Assembly (NCBI RefSeq): GCF_003255815.1
Contig: NC_037669.1
Location: 129,495,215 to 129,559,214, forward strand
Length of the DNA stretch: 64,000 nt
Direction: 5' to 3'
From: Theropithecus gelada
Taxonomy: Eukaryota; Chordata; Mammalia; Primates; Cercopithecidae
Positions 1-11,141 of this stretch are shown here, one piece after another. The notes under the pieces are model-generated. The model was not told the DNA's origin and ran no database searches. It saw only the letters and a program-made list of their open reading frames with translations. The translations under genes were made by a program, and so were the position numbers. Position 1 is the first letter of the stretch. Every line of letters begins with the position of its first letter.

Positions 1-612
1 AAGCTTACAGAATAGGGATAAAAAATAAAATATTTTTGTGCAGTGCTTTTGTGTTTGAAACTGTTATTGTAAGAGTCAAAAAGTTAAACAAATTAAAAAA
101 ATTATCAAATAGAAAAGTTACACTAAGCTCAGGTTAATTTATTACTGAAGACAAAAATATTTTAAAATAAATTTAGTATGGCCTAAGTGTAGTGTTTATA
201 AAGACTACAGTAGGGCACAGTAATGCTCTAGGCTTTCACATTAGCTCAACACTCACTGACTTACCTGGAGCAACTTACAATACTTCAAGCCCCATTCATG
301 GTAGGTGCCCTACATAGGTATACCATTTTTAATCTATTGTGCAGTATTTTTACTGCACCTTTTGTATGTTTTTTATATGATCAGGTATACACATACTTAA
401 CATTGTGTTACAATTGCCCACAGTATTCAGTACAGTAGCAGGTTATACAAGTTTGTAGCCTATAAGCAATTGGGTATATCACCTAGCCTAGGTGTTAGTA
501 GGCTATACAATCTAAGTTTGCATACGTGCAGTCTATGATTTTCCCACAGTGACAAAATCACCTATGGACTTACTTCTGAGAATGTTTTCCTGTTATTAAA
601 CAAAGCATGATG
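1..612 (-). repeat. Degenerate DNA-transposon-like interspersed repeat, antisense
   Basis: This stretch follows, in reverse orientation, a common primate medium-reiteration repeat. Landmarks in order are an AGGTTAATTTATTA block near 131, TTTATAAAGACTACAGTA near 195, CCATTCATGGTAGGTGCCCTA near 292, GTGTTACAATTGCC near 404, TATTCAGTACAGTA near 424, and a segment near 533-580 ending CTTCTGAGAATG. The right end (about 612) reads like a decayed inverted terminus (GCATGATGG). The left end may continue off the window. I recognise the consensus by content but am not certain of the family name. No coding capacity is visible. Confidence 0.6.
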
Positions 613-615
613 GTA

Positions 616-1007
616 TTTCAATGTGGTGTGTCTCTCTCCTGCAAGACTAAAATCCTGATGACTCACATTTTTGTCTTGTTACCTATTATATTACAAATAC
701 TTAGCAAACTAATGGTCTATAATCAATAAATATTATTTGAGGAAATACCAGTGTAACCTCAAGCAAGCTGAAATGTGTTTTTATTTTTCCATGAATATGG
801 CCTACCTGGAAAATTGATTATTAATTTATTAAATTAGCTTGGTAAATTTATACCATAAATCATAGGAAATCCTGAGACTGACACTGGCGATTACTTAAGT
901 AGTCAGACAGATGTGTGTGTCCAAAACACTAGAGAGTGGTCAGAGGAATATAAATGGTCTTAGGTATATAAGGAAATTAGTGTCATAAAAAATATAACAG
1001 AGTAGCC
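616..1007. other. Unannotated AT-rich stretch upstream of the TOMM22 pseudogene
   Basis: I see no gene, RNA or confident repeat here. It is AT-rich, and the last ~20 bases directly precede the retrocopy, so a target-site duplication copy may lie within it. I could not identify one. Confidence 0.5.
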
Positions 1008-1434
1008 ATGGATGCTACTGTCACTGCCACTTTTGCTGTGGAACCCTTGTCCCCAAACTAATTGCTCCTGAAAAGCAACGTGTAGAAGACTAAGCAGGAG
1101 CTGGAAGAGAATGATGAAGAGAAGCTAGATGAAAGCATGCAGAAGAGACCATGGGGCCTAACCAAGATAATTGCATAGAGGGCCCAGTCTGCAGTCAGAG
1201 CCACTTTTGATATCTCCCTCCTTATGGCTCAAAAAATGCACAGGTTTTCCGGGGCAGCCTTGTGGACTGGGGTTACTTCCATTATATTCCTGGTTTTTCA
1301 TGTTGTCTTTGAGGCTGAGAAGTTACAAATGGAGCAAGAGCAGCAATGCCAACAAAGGCAGATACTTCTAAGGGCTGCCACCGGCTGCCAGGAGGCATGC
1401 CAGGGTCTCTAGCTCCACTTCCTGGAAAGATTTC
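1008..1434 (+). pseudogene. TOMM22P: TOMM22 processed pseudogene (coding part)
   Basis: This is an intronless, decayed copy of TOMM22, a central receptor subunit of the outer-mitochondrial-membrane protein import complex. The ATG at 1008 opens a frame that tracks the parent protein but hits stops at 1059, 1083 and 1176. The acidic N-terminal segment survives as a Glu/Asp-rich run around 1098-1133. The conserved block ATFDISLLMAQKMHRF and the transmembrane-region block AALWTGVTSIIFLVFHVVFE lie at about 1201-1316. The Gln-rich EKLQMEQEQQCQQRQILL follows at 1317-1370. A one-base deletion near 1384 shifts the frame. The C-terminal GGMPGS...PLPGKI segment is readable in the new frame to about 1431, where the parental stop is lost. 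Absence of introns indicates LINE-1-mediated retrocopying. There is no promoter and no intact frame, so it is non-functional as a protein gene. The identification is strong because long ordered blocks match; divergence from the parent is considerable. Confidence 0.9.
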
Positions 1435-2110
1435 AATTATTACTGCCATATTTGAGCTGTCTTGGTAGCAGAAGTTTGAAATTAAGTTGTTTGAACTGCT
1501 GATTTTTTTGAATTTTTTTTTTTTTTCACTTTTGCATGTTAGTCTACCTAAACCTGGTGGGGAGAATTCTCCCTAGATTGTCTTATGGAGAAACTTAACT
1601 TGCAAATGTGCCCTCCACACTATACCGACTTACTTCCCCTATCTTCACTCTTGTAACAGAATGAACCTTGCAGATGGTTATTCCACCTCTGGCCACCCAA
1701 CACCTTTCACCAAATAGCTCCTAAGTGGAAGATCTCACTTTTCCATCGTGGGGAAGGAACTTATGACAGTGGGAGGGATGTGCCGCTGGCCACTAATGAC
1801 TGTTTTATTTATTTTTATTTTTTTAGAATAGAGCTATAGGGAAGGGCTATGCACACACTATGGAATAGACAAAATTCATTACAACTGTAATGTAAAGCAG
1901 CAACCATGAATCCCCATGTACATTGGAGAGGAGAGAGGTTGACAACAGCTTCAGCCACAGGATGGGACTGTGGAGGACAGAACAGGAGCTCCTTTCCTGT
2001 GCACATTTTGTCTATTAGAATTGTGTGTGTGTGTGTAAAGAAAACCAGAAGCCAGTGTTCACTTTTTGTATTTAAATATTAAAAATAATTCCAACTGAAA
2101 CAATATAGAA
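1435..2110 (+). pseudogene. TOMM22P: Probable 3'UTR of the TOMM22 retrocopy
   Basis: Sequence directly after the coding match (ATTACTGCCATATTTGAGC onward) is unique-looking, non-repeat and has the right position and base composition to be retrotransposed TOMM22 3'UTR. It contains a T-run at about 1512-1526 and a short (TG)n at 2023-2036. I cannot see a clear poly(A) tail or flanking duplication, so the 3' limit is a guess. Confidence 0.45.
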
Positions 2111-2425
2111 TAATTACTTAAACTAGATTTTACTTGAGCAGATGGCAACTAAAAATGAGAAAAATTTGCTCACCGATAGGGAATGGCACTGTGTTCTCAT
2201 CTATAATTAATTCTCTATCTGTGTAAAATAAACACTCTTACTTGATTTTTTTTTCCTATTGTGTCTGTCAGCCAAGTTATTGTCATATTTTGGGTATTAA
2301 AAACAACCTGAAAACTTTACATGAATTAATATAAAAATAAGAGAAATACTAAATCCATCATCTTCTGTTTCTCTAAACAGCTTCATAAATTAGTGATGAT
2401 ACATAACACTTGCACAAACACACTG
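2111..2425. other. Unannotated AT-rich stretch
   Basis: No gene or confident repeat seen. It lies between the TOMM22 retrocopy and a short LINE-1 insertion. Confidence 0.5.
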
Positions 2426-2433
2426 AAAAATTT

Positions 2434-2782
2434 AGGGACATGGATGCAGCTGGAAACCATCATTCTTAGCAAACTATCACAAGAACAGAAAACCAAACAC
2501 CGCATGTTCTCACTCATAGGTGGGAACTGAACAATGAGATCACTTGGACTTGGGAAGGGGAACATCACACACCGGGGCCTATCATGGGGAGGGGGGAGGG
2601 AAGAGGGATTGCACTGGGAGTTATACCTGATGTAAATGACGAGTTGATGGGTGCTGACAAGTTGATGGGTGCAGCACAGCAACATGGCACAAGTATACAT
2701 ATGTAACAAACCTGCACTTTATGCACATGTACCCTAGAACTTAAAGTATAATAATAAAAAATAAAAAATAAAAAAAAAATTT
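2434..2782 (+). mobile_element. 5'-truncated young LINE-1 (L1PA) 3' end
   Basis: The piece begins at AGGGACATGGATGCAGCTGG in the last codons of ORF2. It runs through the standard 3'UTR (GGGGAACATCACACACCGGGG, ACAAACCTGCAC, ATGCACATGTACCC) to an A-rich tail ending about 2780. It carries a duplicated GAGTTGATGGGTGCTGAC.AGTTGATGGGTGCAG block, shared with the copy at 19504. AAAAATTT occurs just before the start (2426-2433) and at the end of the tail (2775-2782) and may be a short target duplication. It is not autonomous. Confidence 0.92.
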
Positions 2783-3267
2783 CAACAACTATACCCATGA
2801 CATTTTTCTAAGCATTTGCTTCAGAAAACTGAGCACAAACAAAGGCAAATGTATCATAGAGTGGAATAAAACTTGAATGGGAACTTTAGTCTCTTGTTCT
2901 GAGATTCCAATAAATCCTAACTTGTGACCTAACATAGAGTACAATCAGCCATGATACAAATTAATGTTGTCTTTATCTATCTGAAATTATTCCTTGACAG
3001 ATGTTATATTCAAAGATTGTGCTACAAATTTTATATTTTATGTTGTAGATTTATAATATTTCTGATCCTATTATACTTACCATATTTCAAGTGTTCTATG
3101 CACACCTCTGGGGATGGTCAATATCAATTCACCGCATACCCACATACTCAGTTACACACACAAACTCATTTAACTGATGAGAAAGGAGACTTCCATCATG
3201 GAGTTTGACCAAAGACATTAACGTAGTTATTTGAAAAATATAATGAGCATTATTACCTGCTGGAAAT
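2783..3267. other. Unannotated stretch
   Basis: No gene or confident repeat seen. Open frames here (for example 2951-3208 on the plus strand) have no recognisable similarity and AT-driven composition. Confidence 0.5.
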
Positions 3268-3315
3268 TACACACACACACACAGACACACACACACACGC
3301 ACACACACACACACA
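3268..3315. repeat. (CA)n microsatellite, interrupted
   Basis: About 48 bases of CA dinucleotides broken by single G substitutions. Likely length-polymorphic. Confidence 0.95.
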
Positions 3316-3569
3316 TGAAATATAAGATAGAGCATTATTTTGATAGTTACAAACATAAACTACAAGTTTTTTAAAACTGAATCCAAAGAAAGAAAATACA
3401 TCAAAGCCTTTAATAGTGTAAAAGCAATATTAATTTTCTACAAACAATATAATGACAACATCTTATATCCCACAAATATATCTTTATATATTTAATTTAT
3501 TTTCACACTTTTATTTGGAAATATTTTAGACCTAAAAATAGAAAATGTATAGGGATAATTGAAAGAAAA

Positions 3570-4030
3570 TGTATGGGGATAATTGAATGCAACATACAAA
3601 GCATATGGGATGCAGCAAAAGTTAACTAAGAGACAAATTTGTAGTGGTAAATGCCTCGGTTAACAAAGAAGAAAAGTCTCAAATCAAATATCTAACTTTA
3701 CCCTCAAGAAACTAGGAAAAGAAGGACAATTAAAACCAAAATTCAATCAAAGGAAGAAAATAATAAATATCAGCACAGAAGTAAACAAAATAGAGACTAG
3801 AATTAAATATTTTTTTAATTAATCATATTGGGTTATTTTTTAAATATTAACAAAAATGGCAAAGTCTTAGACTACACAAAACAAGGAAAGACTTAAATAA
3901 ATCATAAATGAAGAATAAAATATTACAACTGATTACACAGAAATAAAATGGAACATAAGAGACTACAATGAACAATTGTACACCAACAAATTAAGTAGCC
4001 TAGGCAAAATGAAGAAGTTCCAATTTTAAG
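3570..4030 (+). mobile_element. Old LINE-1 ORF2 fragment, sense
   Basis: The order of motifs matches the ORF2 linker before the reverse transcriptase: TATGGGATGCAGCAAAAG near 3604, AAATGCCTCGGTTAACAAAG, GAAACTAGGAAAAGAAG near 3709, GAAGTAAACAAAATAGAGAC near 3778, then CACCAACAAATTAAGTAGCC near 3981. Many indels and stops are present. This is an old (L1M-class) remnant with no coding potential. It abuts the Alu at 4043. Confidence 0.8.
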
Positions 4031-4042
4031 AAGGATTCATGA

Positions 4043-4268
4043 GGCCAGGAGTGTTGGCTTATGCTTGTAATCCCAGCATTTTGGGAGGCCAAGGCAGTTG
4101 GATCATTTAAGGTCAGGAGTTTGAGACCTGTCTGACCAACATGGTGAAACCCTGTCTCTACTAAAATGCAAAAATTAGCTGGTCATGGTGGTGGGCACCT
4201 GTAATCTCAGCTACTCGGGAAGCTGAGACAGGAGAATTGCTTGAACCCAGGATGTGGAGGTCGAGGTG
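4043..4268 (+). mobile_element. Alu (S/J-like), 3'-truncated
   Basis: The left arm (GGCCAGGAGTGTTGGCTTATGC..), linker and much of the right arm are clear, ending at GGTGGAGGTCGAGGTGAG. The last ~50 bases and the poly(A) tail are missing. The truncation coincides with the start of the L1 5'UTR, which suggests a deletion or recombination joint rather than a normal Alu 3' end. Divergence is moderate. Confidence 0.9.
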
Positions 4269-4299
4269 AGTTAAAGTGATATGAGTGTCCTAAATAAAC

Positions 4300-5330
4300 T
4301 TGAAAAGCAGTATATGCCACAAGGACTGCAATTCCTTGGCAAATCCTAGTGCTATGCTGTGCTCAAAGCCTATGGACTTGGGGTGTCCTCCTACAACTCC
4401 AGCAGCACAGCTCCCAGCTCCAGGAGAGACTCCCTTCTACTCCTTGAGGAAAGGAGTGGGCTTTGTCGTGCAATTTGGATACAAGTGCAGCCACAATAGT
4501 GTAGGGCAAAAAGTAGAGTCCTGAGACCCCACTCTAGGTCCTAACGCTCAGATCACATTTCTAGACACAGCCTGGATCAGAAGGAAACCTGCTGACTTGA
4601 AGTAAAAGAGTCAGTTCTGGAAGAATCCATCACCTGCTGAATAAAAAGCCCTCAAGTCTTGAGTAATAAACAACAGTAGCTAGGCAGTACTTGCTATGGG
4701 CTGGGGTAACATCCAGTTGTGAGCTGGCTTCAGGTGTGGGCTATTACATTCCCAGCTGTGGTGGCCACAGGGAGAGACTCTTTCTGCTTGAGAAAATAAA
4801 ACAGAATAGTGAAGAGGACTGTGTCATGCAACATGGGAAACTGAATGGCCACAGCGGGGTAGAGCACCAAATGGGCTCCTGGTGTCTCAATTCCAAGCAT
4901 CAGCTCCTGAATGCATTTATGGACATGACATGGGCAAGAGGGGATCCCATTAACCTGAAGGGAAAGGCACAGGGCTGGCAGCATTTGGTCCTTGAATGAA
5001 CATTGGCAGTAGCCAGACAGTACTTGCTCATGGGCCTGGTGCCATTAAGTGGCCATTAGGGAGATCTCCTCAGCTTTTAGAAACAGGAGGGAAGAGTGGG
5101 AATGACTTTGTCTTGCAGCTTGGGTGCCAGCTAAGCCACAGTAGAAAAGAGCGCCAAGTAGATTACCAAGGTTCCTGACACCAGCCCCTGGCTCCTGGAC
5201 ATTTCTGGATAGGATCTGGGCCAGTTGGGAGCTTGCCACCTTTAAAGGAAAGAAACAAGCCTGATTAGATTTACATTTGCTGACTGAAGAGCCCTTGGCT
5301 CTTGAGTGAACATTGGCCGTAGCCAGGCAG
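4300..5330 (+). repeat. ~320-bp tandem modules inside the L1 5'UTR
   Basis: Three diverged modules share an ordered set of phrases. The first phrase is GAGACTC near 4425, GAGACTCTTTCTGCTTGAG near 4774, and a related GATCTCCTCAGCTTTTAG near 5061. The second is a CTTTGTCGTGCAATTTGG / CTGTGTCATGCAACATGGG / CTTTGTCTTGCAGCTTGGG phrase. The third is a TGA(A/G)TGAACATTGGC(A/C)GTAGCCAG(A/G)CAGT phrase near 4993 and 5306 with a relative near 4660. Tandem promoter modules of this kind are known in older primate L1 5'UTRs. Confidence 0.75.
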
Positions 5331-7149
5331 TGGTCATGCTGGCCTCAGATGAGACACAGTGCTATACTGCTTTTAGATTTGACTGAGTGCAGTCAAAAGC
5401 CCTGTGTGGTGGGCACAGGGCAGATTATGGTAACCCTCCCTCAACTCCAGACAGCTCAGCATAGAAAAAGGGGCTTCATTTGTTTGGGGGTGTGGTAAGG
5501 GACAAAGATGAGAGCCTCTGCCTGGTGATCCAGGAAATTCTCTCAGATCTCACTCAAGGTAAGCGTAGCATTGGCTTTACAAGTCTCCAAATATTACACT
5601 ATACTGGGTTTGGGTGCCCACAAATGCAGAAATTATAGCAGTGACTTAAGACTCAGATCACAACACCCAATTAATTTTGAATGCTTGGAAAGCCTTCCCA
5701 AGAAAGACAGATACAAACAAGCCCAGACTGCAAAGACTACAATAAATACCTATCTCTTTAATGCACAGATACCAATGGGCATCCACAAGCATTAAGACCA
5801 TCCAGGAAAACATAACCTCACCAAACTAACTAATTGAGGCACTAGTGACCAATCCTGGAGAGCCAGAGATATGTGACTTTTTAGATGGAGAATTCTAAAC
5901 AGCTCTTTCAAGGAAGTTCAATGAAATTCGAGATGTCATAGATAAGGCATTCACAATCCTATCAGATAAATTTGACAAACAGTTTGAAATAATTAAAACA
6001 AATTGAACAGAAATTCAGGAGTTGAAAAATGCAATGGACATACTGAAAACTATATAATGTCTTACTGTAAGAATTGATCAGGCAAAAGAAAGAATGAGTG
6101 AACTTGAAGAAAAGCTATTTGAAAATACAGGTAAGATGAATGAAAAAATATATAAATAAACAAAGCAGGTTTATGAAAACTAGAAAATAGCCTCAAAGAA
6201 TGAGAACTTTGTAAATCTAGAGAAAGCTATCCATATTTAAGTACAAGACTACAGAACATCAAGCAAATGTAACCAAAATTAGACAACCTCAAGATATTTG
6301 ATAATAAAACTCCCAAAGATCAAGGATAAGGAAATAATCCTAAAAGCAGCAAGAGAAAAGAAACAAATAATATACAATGGAACTCCAATTTGTCTGGCAG
6401 CAGAGTTTTCAGTGGAAACTTTTCAGGTCAAGAGAGAGTAGCATGACATACTTAAAAAGATAAAGAGAAAATAAAACTTCTTTTTCTAGGATAGTATATC
6501 TGACAAAAATATCCTTCAAATATGAAGGAGAAGTAAAGACTTTCCAAGACAAACAAAAGCTGAGAGATTTCATCAACACTGTACCTGTCCTACAAGAAAA
6601 ACAAAAGGGAGGAAATTATTCCTAAAGAAAAGGTTGTTAATGAGCAATAAAAATCATCTGAAGGTATAAAACTCATTGGTAATAGTAAGTACACAGAGAA
6701 ACACAGCATATTATAATGGTATAACTGTTTTATGTAAACTACTCTTAAGTTATGTAGAAAGACTAAAAGATGAATCAACAAAAAATAATTAGAACAACTT
6801 TTCAAGGCATAGACAGTACAATAACATATAAATAGGAACAACAAAAAGTTAAAAAGTGGGAAGATGAAGTTGAAGCATAGACATTTTATTAATTTTCACT
6901 TTTCTTGTATATTTGTTTGTTTTTTTATGCAAATTTTAAGTTACTATCACCTTAAAATAATGGATTATAAGATAGTATTTGCAAGCCTCATGGAAACTTA
7001 AAACCAAGAAACATACCATAGATACAAAAAAAATAAAAAGTAAGAAAGCAAATTATATTACCAGAGAAAATCATGTTCACTAAAGGGAGACAAGAAGGAA
7101 AGAAAAAAGTAAGAGAAAAACACAAAACAACCAGAAAACAAATAACAAA

Positions 7150-7488
7150 ATGGCAGGACTAAGTCCTTACTTATCAATAATGACATTGAATATAAATAGA
7201 CTAAACTCTCCAGTCAAAAGACATAGAGTGGCTGAAAGAATTAAAACAAAACAAAACAAACAAAAAAAACAAGACCCAATAATCTGTCGCCTACATGAAA
7301 CACACTTCACCTATAAAGATACACATAGACTCAAAATAAAGGGATGGAAAAAGATATTCCATGCCAATGGAAACCATGAAATACCAAGAGCAGCTGTATT
7401 TACATCAGACAAAATAGATTTCAAGGCAAAATTACAAAAAGAAATAAAGTCATTATATAATGACAAATGGGTTAATTCAACATGGTGA
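7150..7488 (+). pseudogene. LINE-1 ORF2 N-terminal fragment (endonuclease start)
   Basis: The 112-codon frame begins with the ORF2 N-terminus MAGLSPYLSIMTLNINRLNS, the first strand of the AP-endonuclease-like domain. It continues through a recognisable THFTYKDTHRLKIKGW segment. LHETHF stands where the family has QETHL, so the glutamine (Q to L/H change) and surrounding metal-site context are altered. The frame closes after FKAKLQKEIKSLYNDKWVNS. The reverse transcriptase region is absent from this half-element. It is non-functional. Confidence 0.85.
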
Positions 7489-7601
7489 CATAACAATTAT
7501 AAATATATATGCACATAACATTGGAGCAACTAGATAGGTTTAAAGATATTATTAAAGCTCAAGAGAGAAAAATATGTCAATACTATAATAGCTAGAGACT
7601 T

Positions 7602-10369
7602 TCTTTCTTTTTTTAAATTTTACTTTAAGTTCTGGGATACATGTGCAGAACATGCAGGTTACATAAGTATACATGTGCCATGGTGGTTTGCGGCAACTAT
7701 TGGCCTATCCTCTAAGTTCCCTTCCCTCAACCACCACACCCCAACAGGCCTTGGTGTGTGCTATTCCCCTCCGTGTGTCCACGTGTTCTCATCATTCAAC
7801 TCCCATTTATGAGTGAGAACATGGGGTGTTCGGTTCTCTCTTCCTATGTTAATTTGCTGAGAATGATGGCTTTCAATTTCATCCATGTCCCTGTAAAGGA
7901 CATGATTCCATTTCTTTTTATGGCTGCATAGTATTCCATGGTGTATATGTGGCACATTTTCTTCGATCCAGTCTATCATTGATAGACATTTTGGTTGGTT
8001 CTGTGATTTGCTATTGTAAATAGTACTTCAATAAACATACGTGTGCATGTGTCTTTATAGCACAATGATTTATATTCTTTTGAGTATGTATCCAGTAATG
8101 GGATTGCTGGGTCAAATGGCATTTCTGGTTCTAGATCCTTGAGGAATTGCCATACTGTCTTCCACAATAGTTGAACTAATTTACATTCCCACCAACAGTG
8201 TAAATGTATTTCTATTTCTCCACAGCCTTGCCAACATCTATTGTTTCTTGACTTTTTAATAATTGCCATTCTGACTGGCATGAGATTGTATCTCTTTGTG
8301 GTTTGATTTGCCTTTTTCTAATGATCAGTGATGTTGAGGTTTTTTTCACATGTTTGTTGGTCATGTAAATGTCTTCTTTTGAGAAGTGTCTCTTCATATC
8401 CTTTGCTCACTTTTTGATGTTTTTTTTTTCTTTTTCTTGTAAATTTGTTTATGTTTCTCATAAATTCTGGGTATTAGACCTTTGTCAAATGGGTATATTG
8501 CAAAAATTTCTCCTATTCTATAGGTTGCCTGTTTGCTCTGATTATAGTTTATTTTGCTGTGCAGAAGCTCTTTAGTTTAGTTAGGTCCTGTTAGTCCATT
8601 TTGGCTTTTGTGTCAATTGCTTTTGTCATAAAATCTTTGCCCATGGTTATGTCTTAAATGGTATTGCCTAGGTTTTCTTCTAGGGTTTTTATGGTTTGGA
8701 GTCTTATGGTTCTTATGGTTTTAAGTCTTTAATCCATCTTGAGCTAACTTTTGTATAAGGTGTAACAAAGGGTCCAGTTTAAGTTCTGCATATGCCTAGC
8801 CAGTTTTCCCAGCACCATTTATTGAAAAGGCGATTATTTCCCCATTGCTTGTTTTTGTCAAGTTCATTGAAGATCAGACGGTTGTAGATGTATAGTGTTA
8901 TTTCTGAGGTCTCTGTTGTGTTCCATTGGCCTATATGTCTGTTTGGGTACCAATATCATGCTATTTTGGTTACTGTAGCCTTGTATTATAGTTAGAAGTT
9001 GGGTAGTGTGATGCCTCCTGCTTTGTTCTTTCTTCTTGGAATTGTCTTAGATATATGGTGTCTTCTTTCATTCCATATGAAATTCAATGTAGTTCCTTCT
9101 AATTTTGTGAAAAATGTCAATGGTAGTTTTATGGAAATAGCATTGAATCTATTAATTACTTTGGGCAGTATGGCCAATTTCACAATATTGATTCTTCTTG
9201 TCCATGAGGATGTAATGTTCTTCCATTCATTTGTGTCCTCTCTTATTTCCTTTAGCAGTGGTTTGTAGTACTCCTTGAAGAGGTCCTTCACATCTCTTAT
9301 AAGCTATATTCCTATGTATTTCATTATCTTTGTGGCAGTTTTGACTAGGAGTTCATTAATGATTTGGCTCTCAGCTTATCTATTTTTGGTGTAAAGGAAT
9401 GCTTGTGATTTTTGCACATGAATTTTGTATCCTGAGACTTTGCTGAAGTTGCTTATCAGCTTAAGAAGTTTTTGGCTGAGATGATGGGGATTTCTAAATA
9501 TAGAATCATGCTGTCTGCAAACAGAGACAATTTGACTCCCTCTCTTCCTGTATGAATACGCTTTATTTCTTTCTCTTGCCTGATTGCCCTGGCCAGAACT
9601 TCGAAAACTGTGTTGAATAGAAGTGGTGAAAGAGGGCATCCTGGTTTTCAAAAGGAATGCTTTTGCCCATTCAGTATGATATTGGCTGCAGGTTTGTCAT
9701 AAATAGCTCTTCTTATTTTGAGATATGTTCCACCAATATTTAGTTTATTGAGAGTTTTTAACATGAAAGAATGTTGAATTTTGTCAAATCCCTTTTCTGC
9801 ATTTATTGAGATATGCATGTGATTTTTGTCATTTATTCCTTTTATGTGATGAATTATGTTTACTGATTTGTCTATGTTGAACCAGTCCTTTATCCCATGG
9901 ATGAAGCCAACTTGATCATGGGGGATAAGTTTTTTGATGTGCTGCTGGATTCAGTTTACCAGTATTTTAGGATTTTTGCATTGAAGTTCATCAGGGATAT
10001 TGGCCTGAAGTTTTCTATTTTGTTGTGTCGTTGCCAGGCTTTGGTATCAGGATGATGCTGACTTCATTACATAAGTTAAGGCGGACTCCCTGTTTTTTAA
10101 ATGTTTGAAATAATTTCAGAAGAAATCATCCCAGCTCCTCTTTCTACCTCTGGTAGAATTTGGTTGTGAGTATGTCTGATCCTGGGCTTTTTTCAATGGT
10201 AGGCTACTTTTGAAATACTTTTAATGACTGCTTTGATTTCAGAACTTGTTATTGGTTTTTCAAGGATTTGACTTCTTCCTGCTATAGTCTTGGAAGTGTG
10301 CATGTGTCCAGGAATTTATTCGTTTATTCTAGATTTTCTAGTTTATTTTCATAGAGGTGTTAAATAAAG
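7602..10369 (-). mobile_element. Younger LINE-1 (L1PA-like), 3' segment, antisense
   Basis: Reading the minus strand, this segment covers ORF2 from about residue 400 to the stop, then the 3'UTR and an oligo(A) tail. The tail appears on the plus strand as the T-rich run at about 7602-7617. On the minus strand, frames such as 8992-9291 (KDLFKEYYKPLLKEIREDTN.., the post-RT region) and 7976-8281 (the C-terminal Cys-rich GCGEIEIHLHCWWECK segment) are recognisable. Several frameshifts and stops break ORF2. Together with 10370-10857 it forms one insertion with a 5' inversion. It interrupts the L1PB/L1MA-like element. Confidence 0.88.
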
Positions 10370-10857
10370 AGTCAAGAATCATCAGTGTGCTGTGTTCAGG
10401 AGACCCATGTCATGTGCAAAAACACACATAGGCTCAAAACAAAAAGATGAAGAAAATTTACCAAGTAAACAGAAAGCAAAAGAAAGCAGGGTTTTCAATC
10501 CTAGTCTCTGATAAAACCGACTTTAAACCAACAAAGATCAAAAAAATACAAAGAAGAGCCTTACATAATGGTAAAGAGATCAATTCAACAAGAAGAGCTA
10601 ACTCTCTTAAATATACATGCACCCAATACAGGAGCAATCAGATTCATAAAACAAGTTAATAGAGACTTACAAAGAGACTTAGACTCCCACACAATAATAA
10701 TGAGAGAATTTAATGCCCTACTGTCAATATTAGACGAGTCAATGAGACTGAAAATGAACAAGGTTATTCAGCACTTGAACTCAGCTCTGGATCAAGTGAA
10801 CCTAAAACACATCTACAGAACACTCCACTCCAAATCAACAGAATATACATTCTTCTG
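10370..10857 (+). mobile_element. Inverted 5' segment of the same L1PA (twin-priming inversion)
   Basis: Here ORF2 suddenly reads in the sense direction. It runs from about residue 90 (CAGGAGACCCATGTCATG) through AATCCTAGTCTCTGATAAAA and GCACCCAATACAGGAGCA to GAATATACATTCTTCTGGAT near 10842 (about residue 250). Residues 250-400 are missing between this block and the antisense block on its left. Inverted 5' block, intact 3' block and a small deletion at the junction are the hallmark of twin priming during target-primed reverse transcription. Confidence 0.8.
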
Positions 10858-11095
10858 GATATCCATATATAGAAGAATGAAACCAGAGCCTTATCTCTTG
10901 CCATAAACAGAAATCAAATAAAAATGAATTAAAGACTTAAATGATATAATTGTATATTTTTAAATAGCTAAGAGTATAATTGGAATGTTTATAACTCAAA
11001 GCAATATAAATGCTTGAGGAGATGTTACTCCACTTACCCTAATGTTATTATTATGCATTGTATGTTTGTATCAAAATATCTCATGTACCCCATGT

Positions 11096-11141
<46 letters not shown>

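Larger units (their letters stand above)
4269..7606 (+). mobile_element. LINE-1 (L1PB/L1MA-like) 5' half: 5'UTR, ORF1 and start of ORF2
   Basis: This is the 5' half of an older primate L1 in sense orientation. The 5'UTR (4269 to about 5820) starts at the CACAAGGACTGCAATTCC block and contains repeated modules (listed separately). Decayed ORF1 follows, recognisable from GAGAATTCTAAACAGCTC near 5887 through ATTGATCAGGCAAAAGAAAG near 6073 to the C-terminal part with CAGCAGAGTTTTCAGTGG near 6400. ORF1 encodes the RNA-binding chaperone of L1, but this copy is full of stops. An inter-ORF region at about 6600-7149 is followed by the ORF2 N-terminus at 7150. The element breaks at about 7606, where a younger antisense L1PA begins. 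Its likely 3' end resumes at about 10858, with the ORF2 middle missing. Confidence 0.85.
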
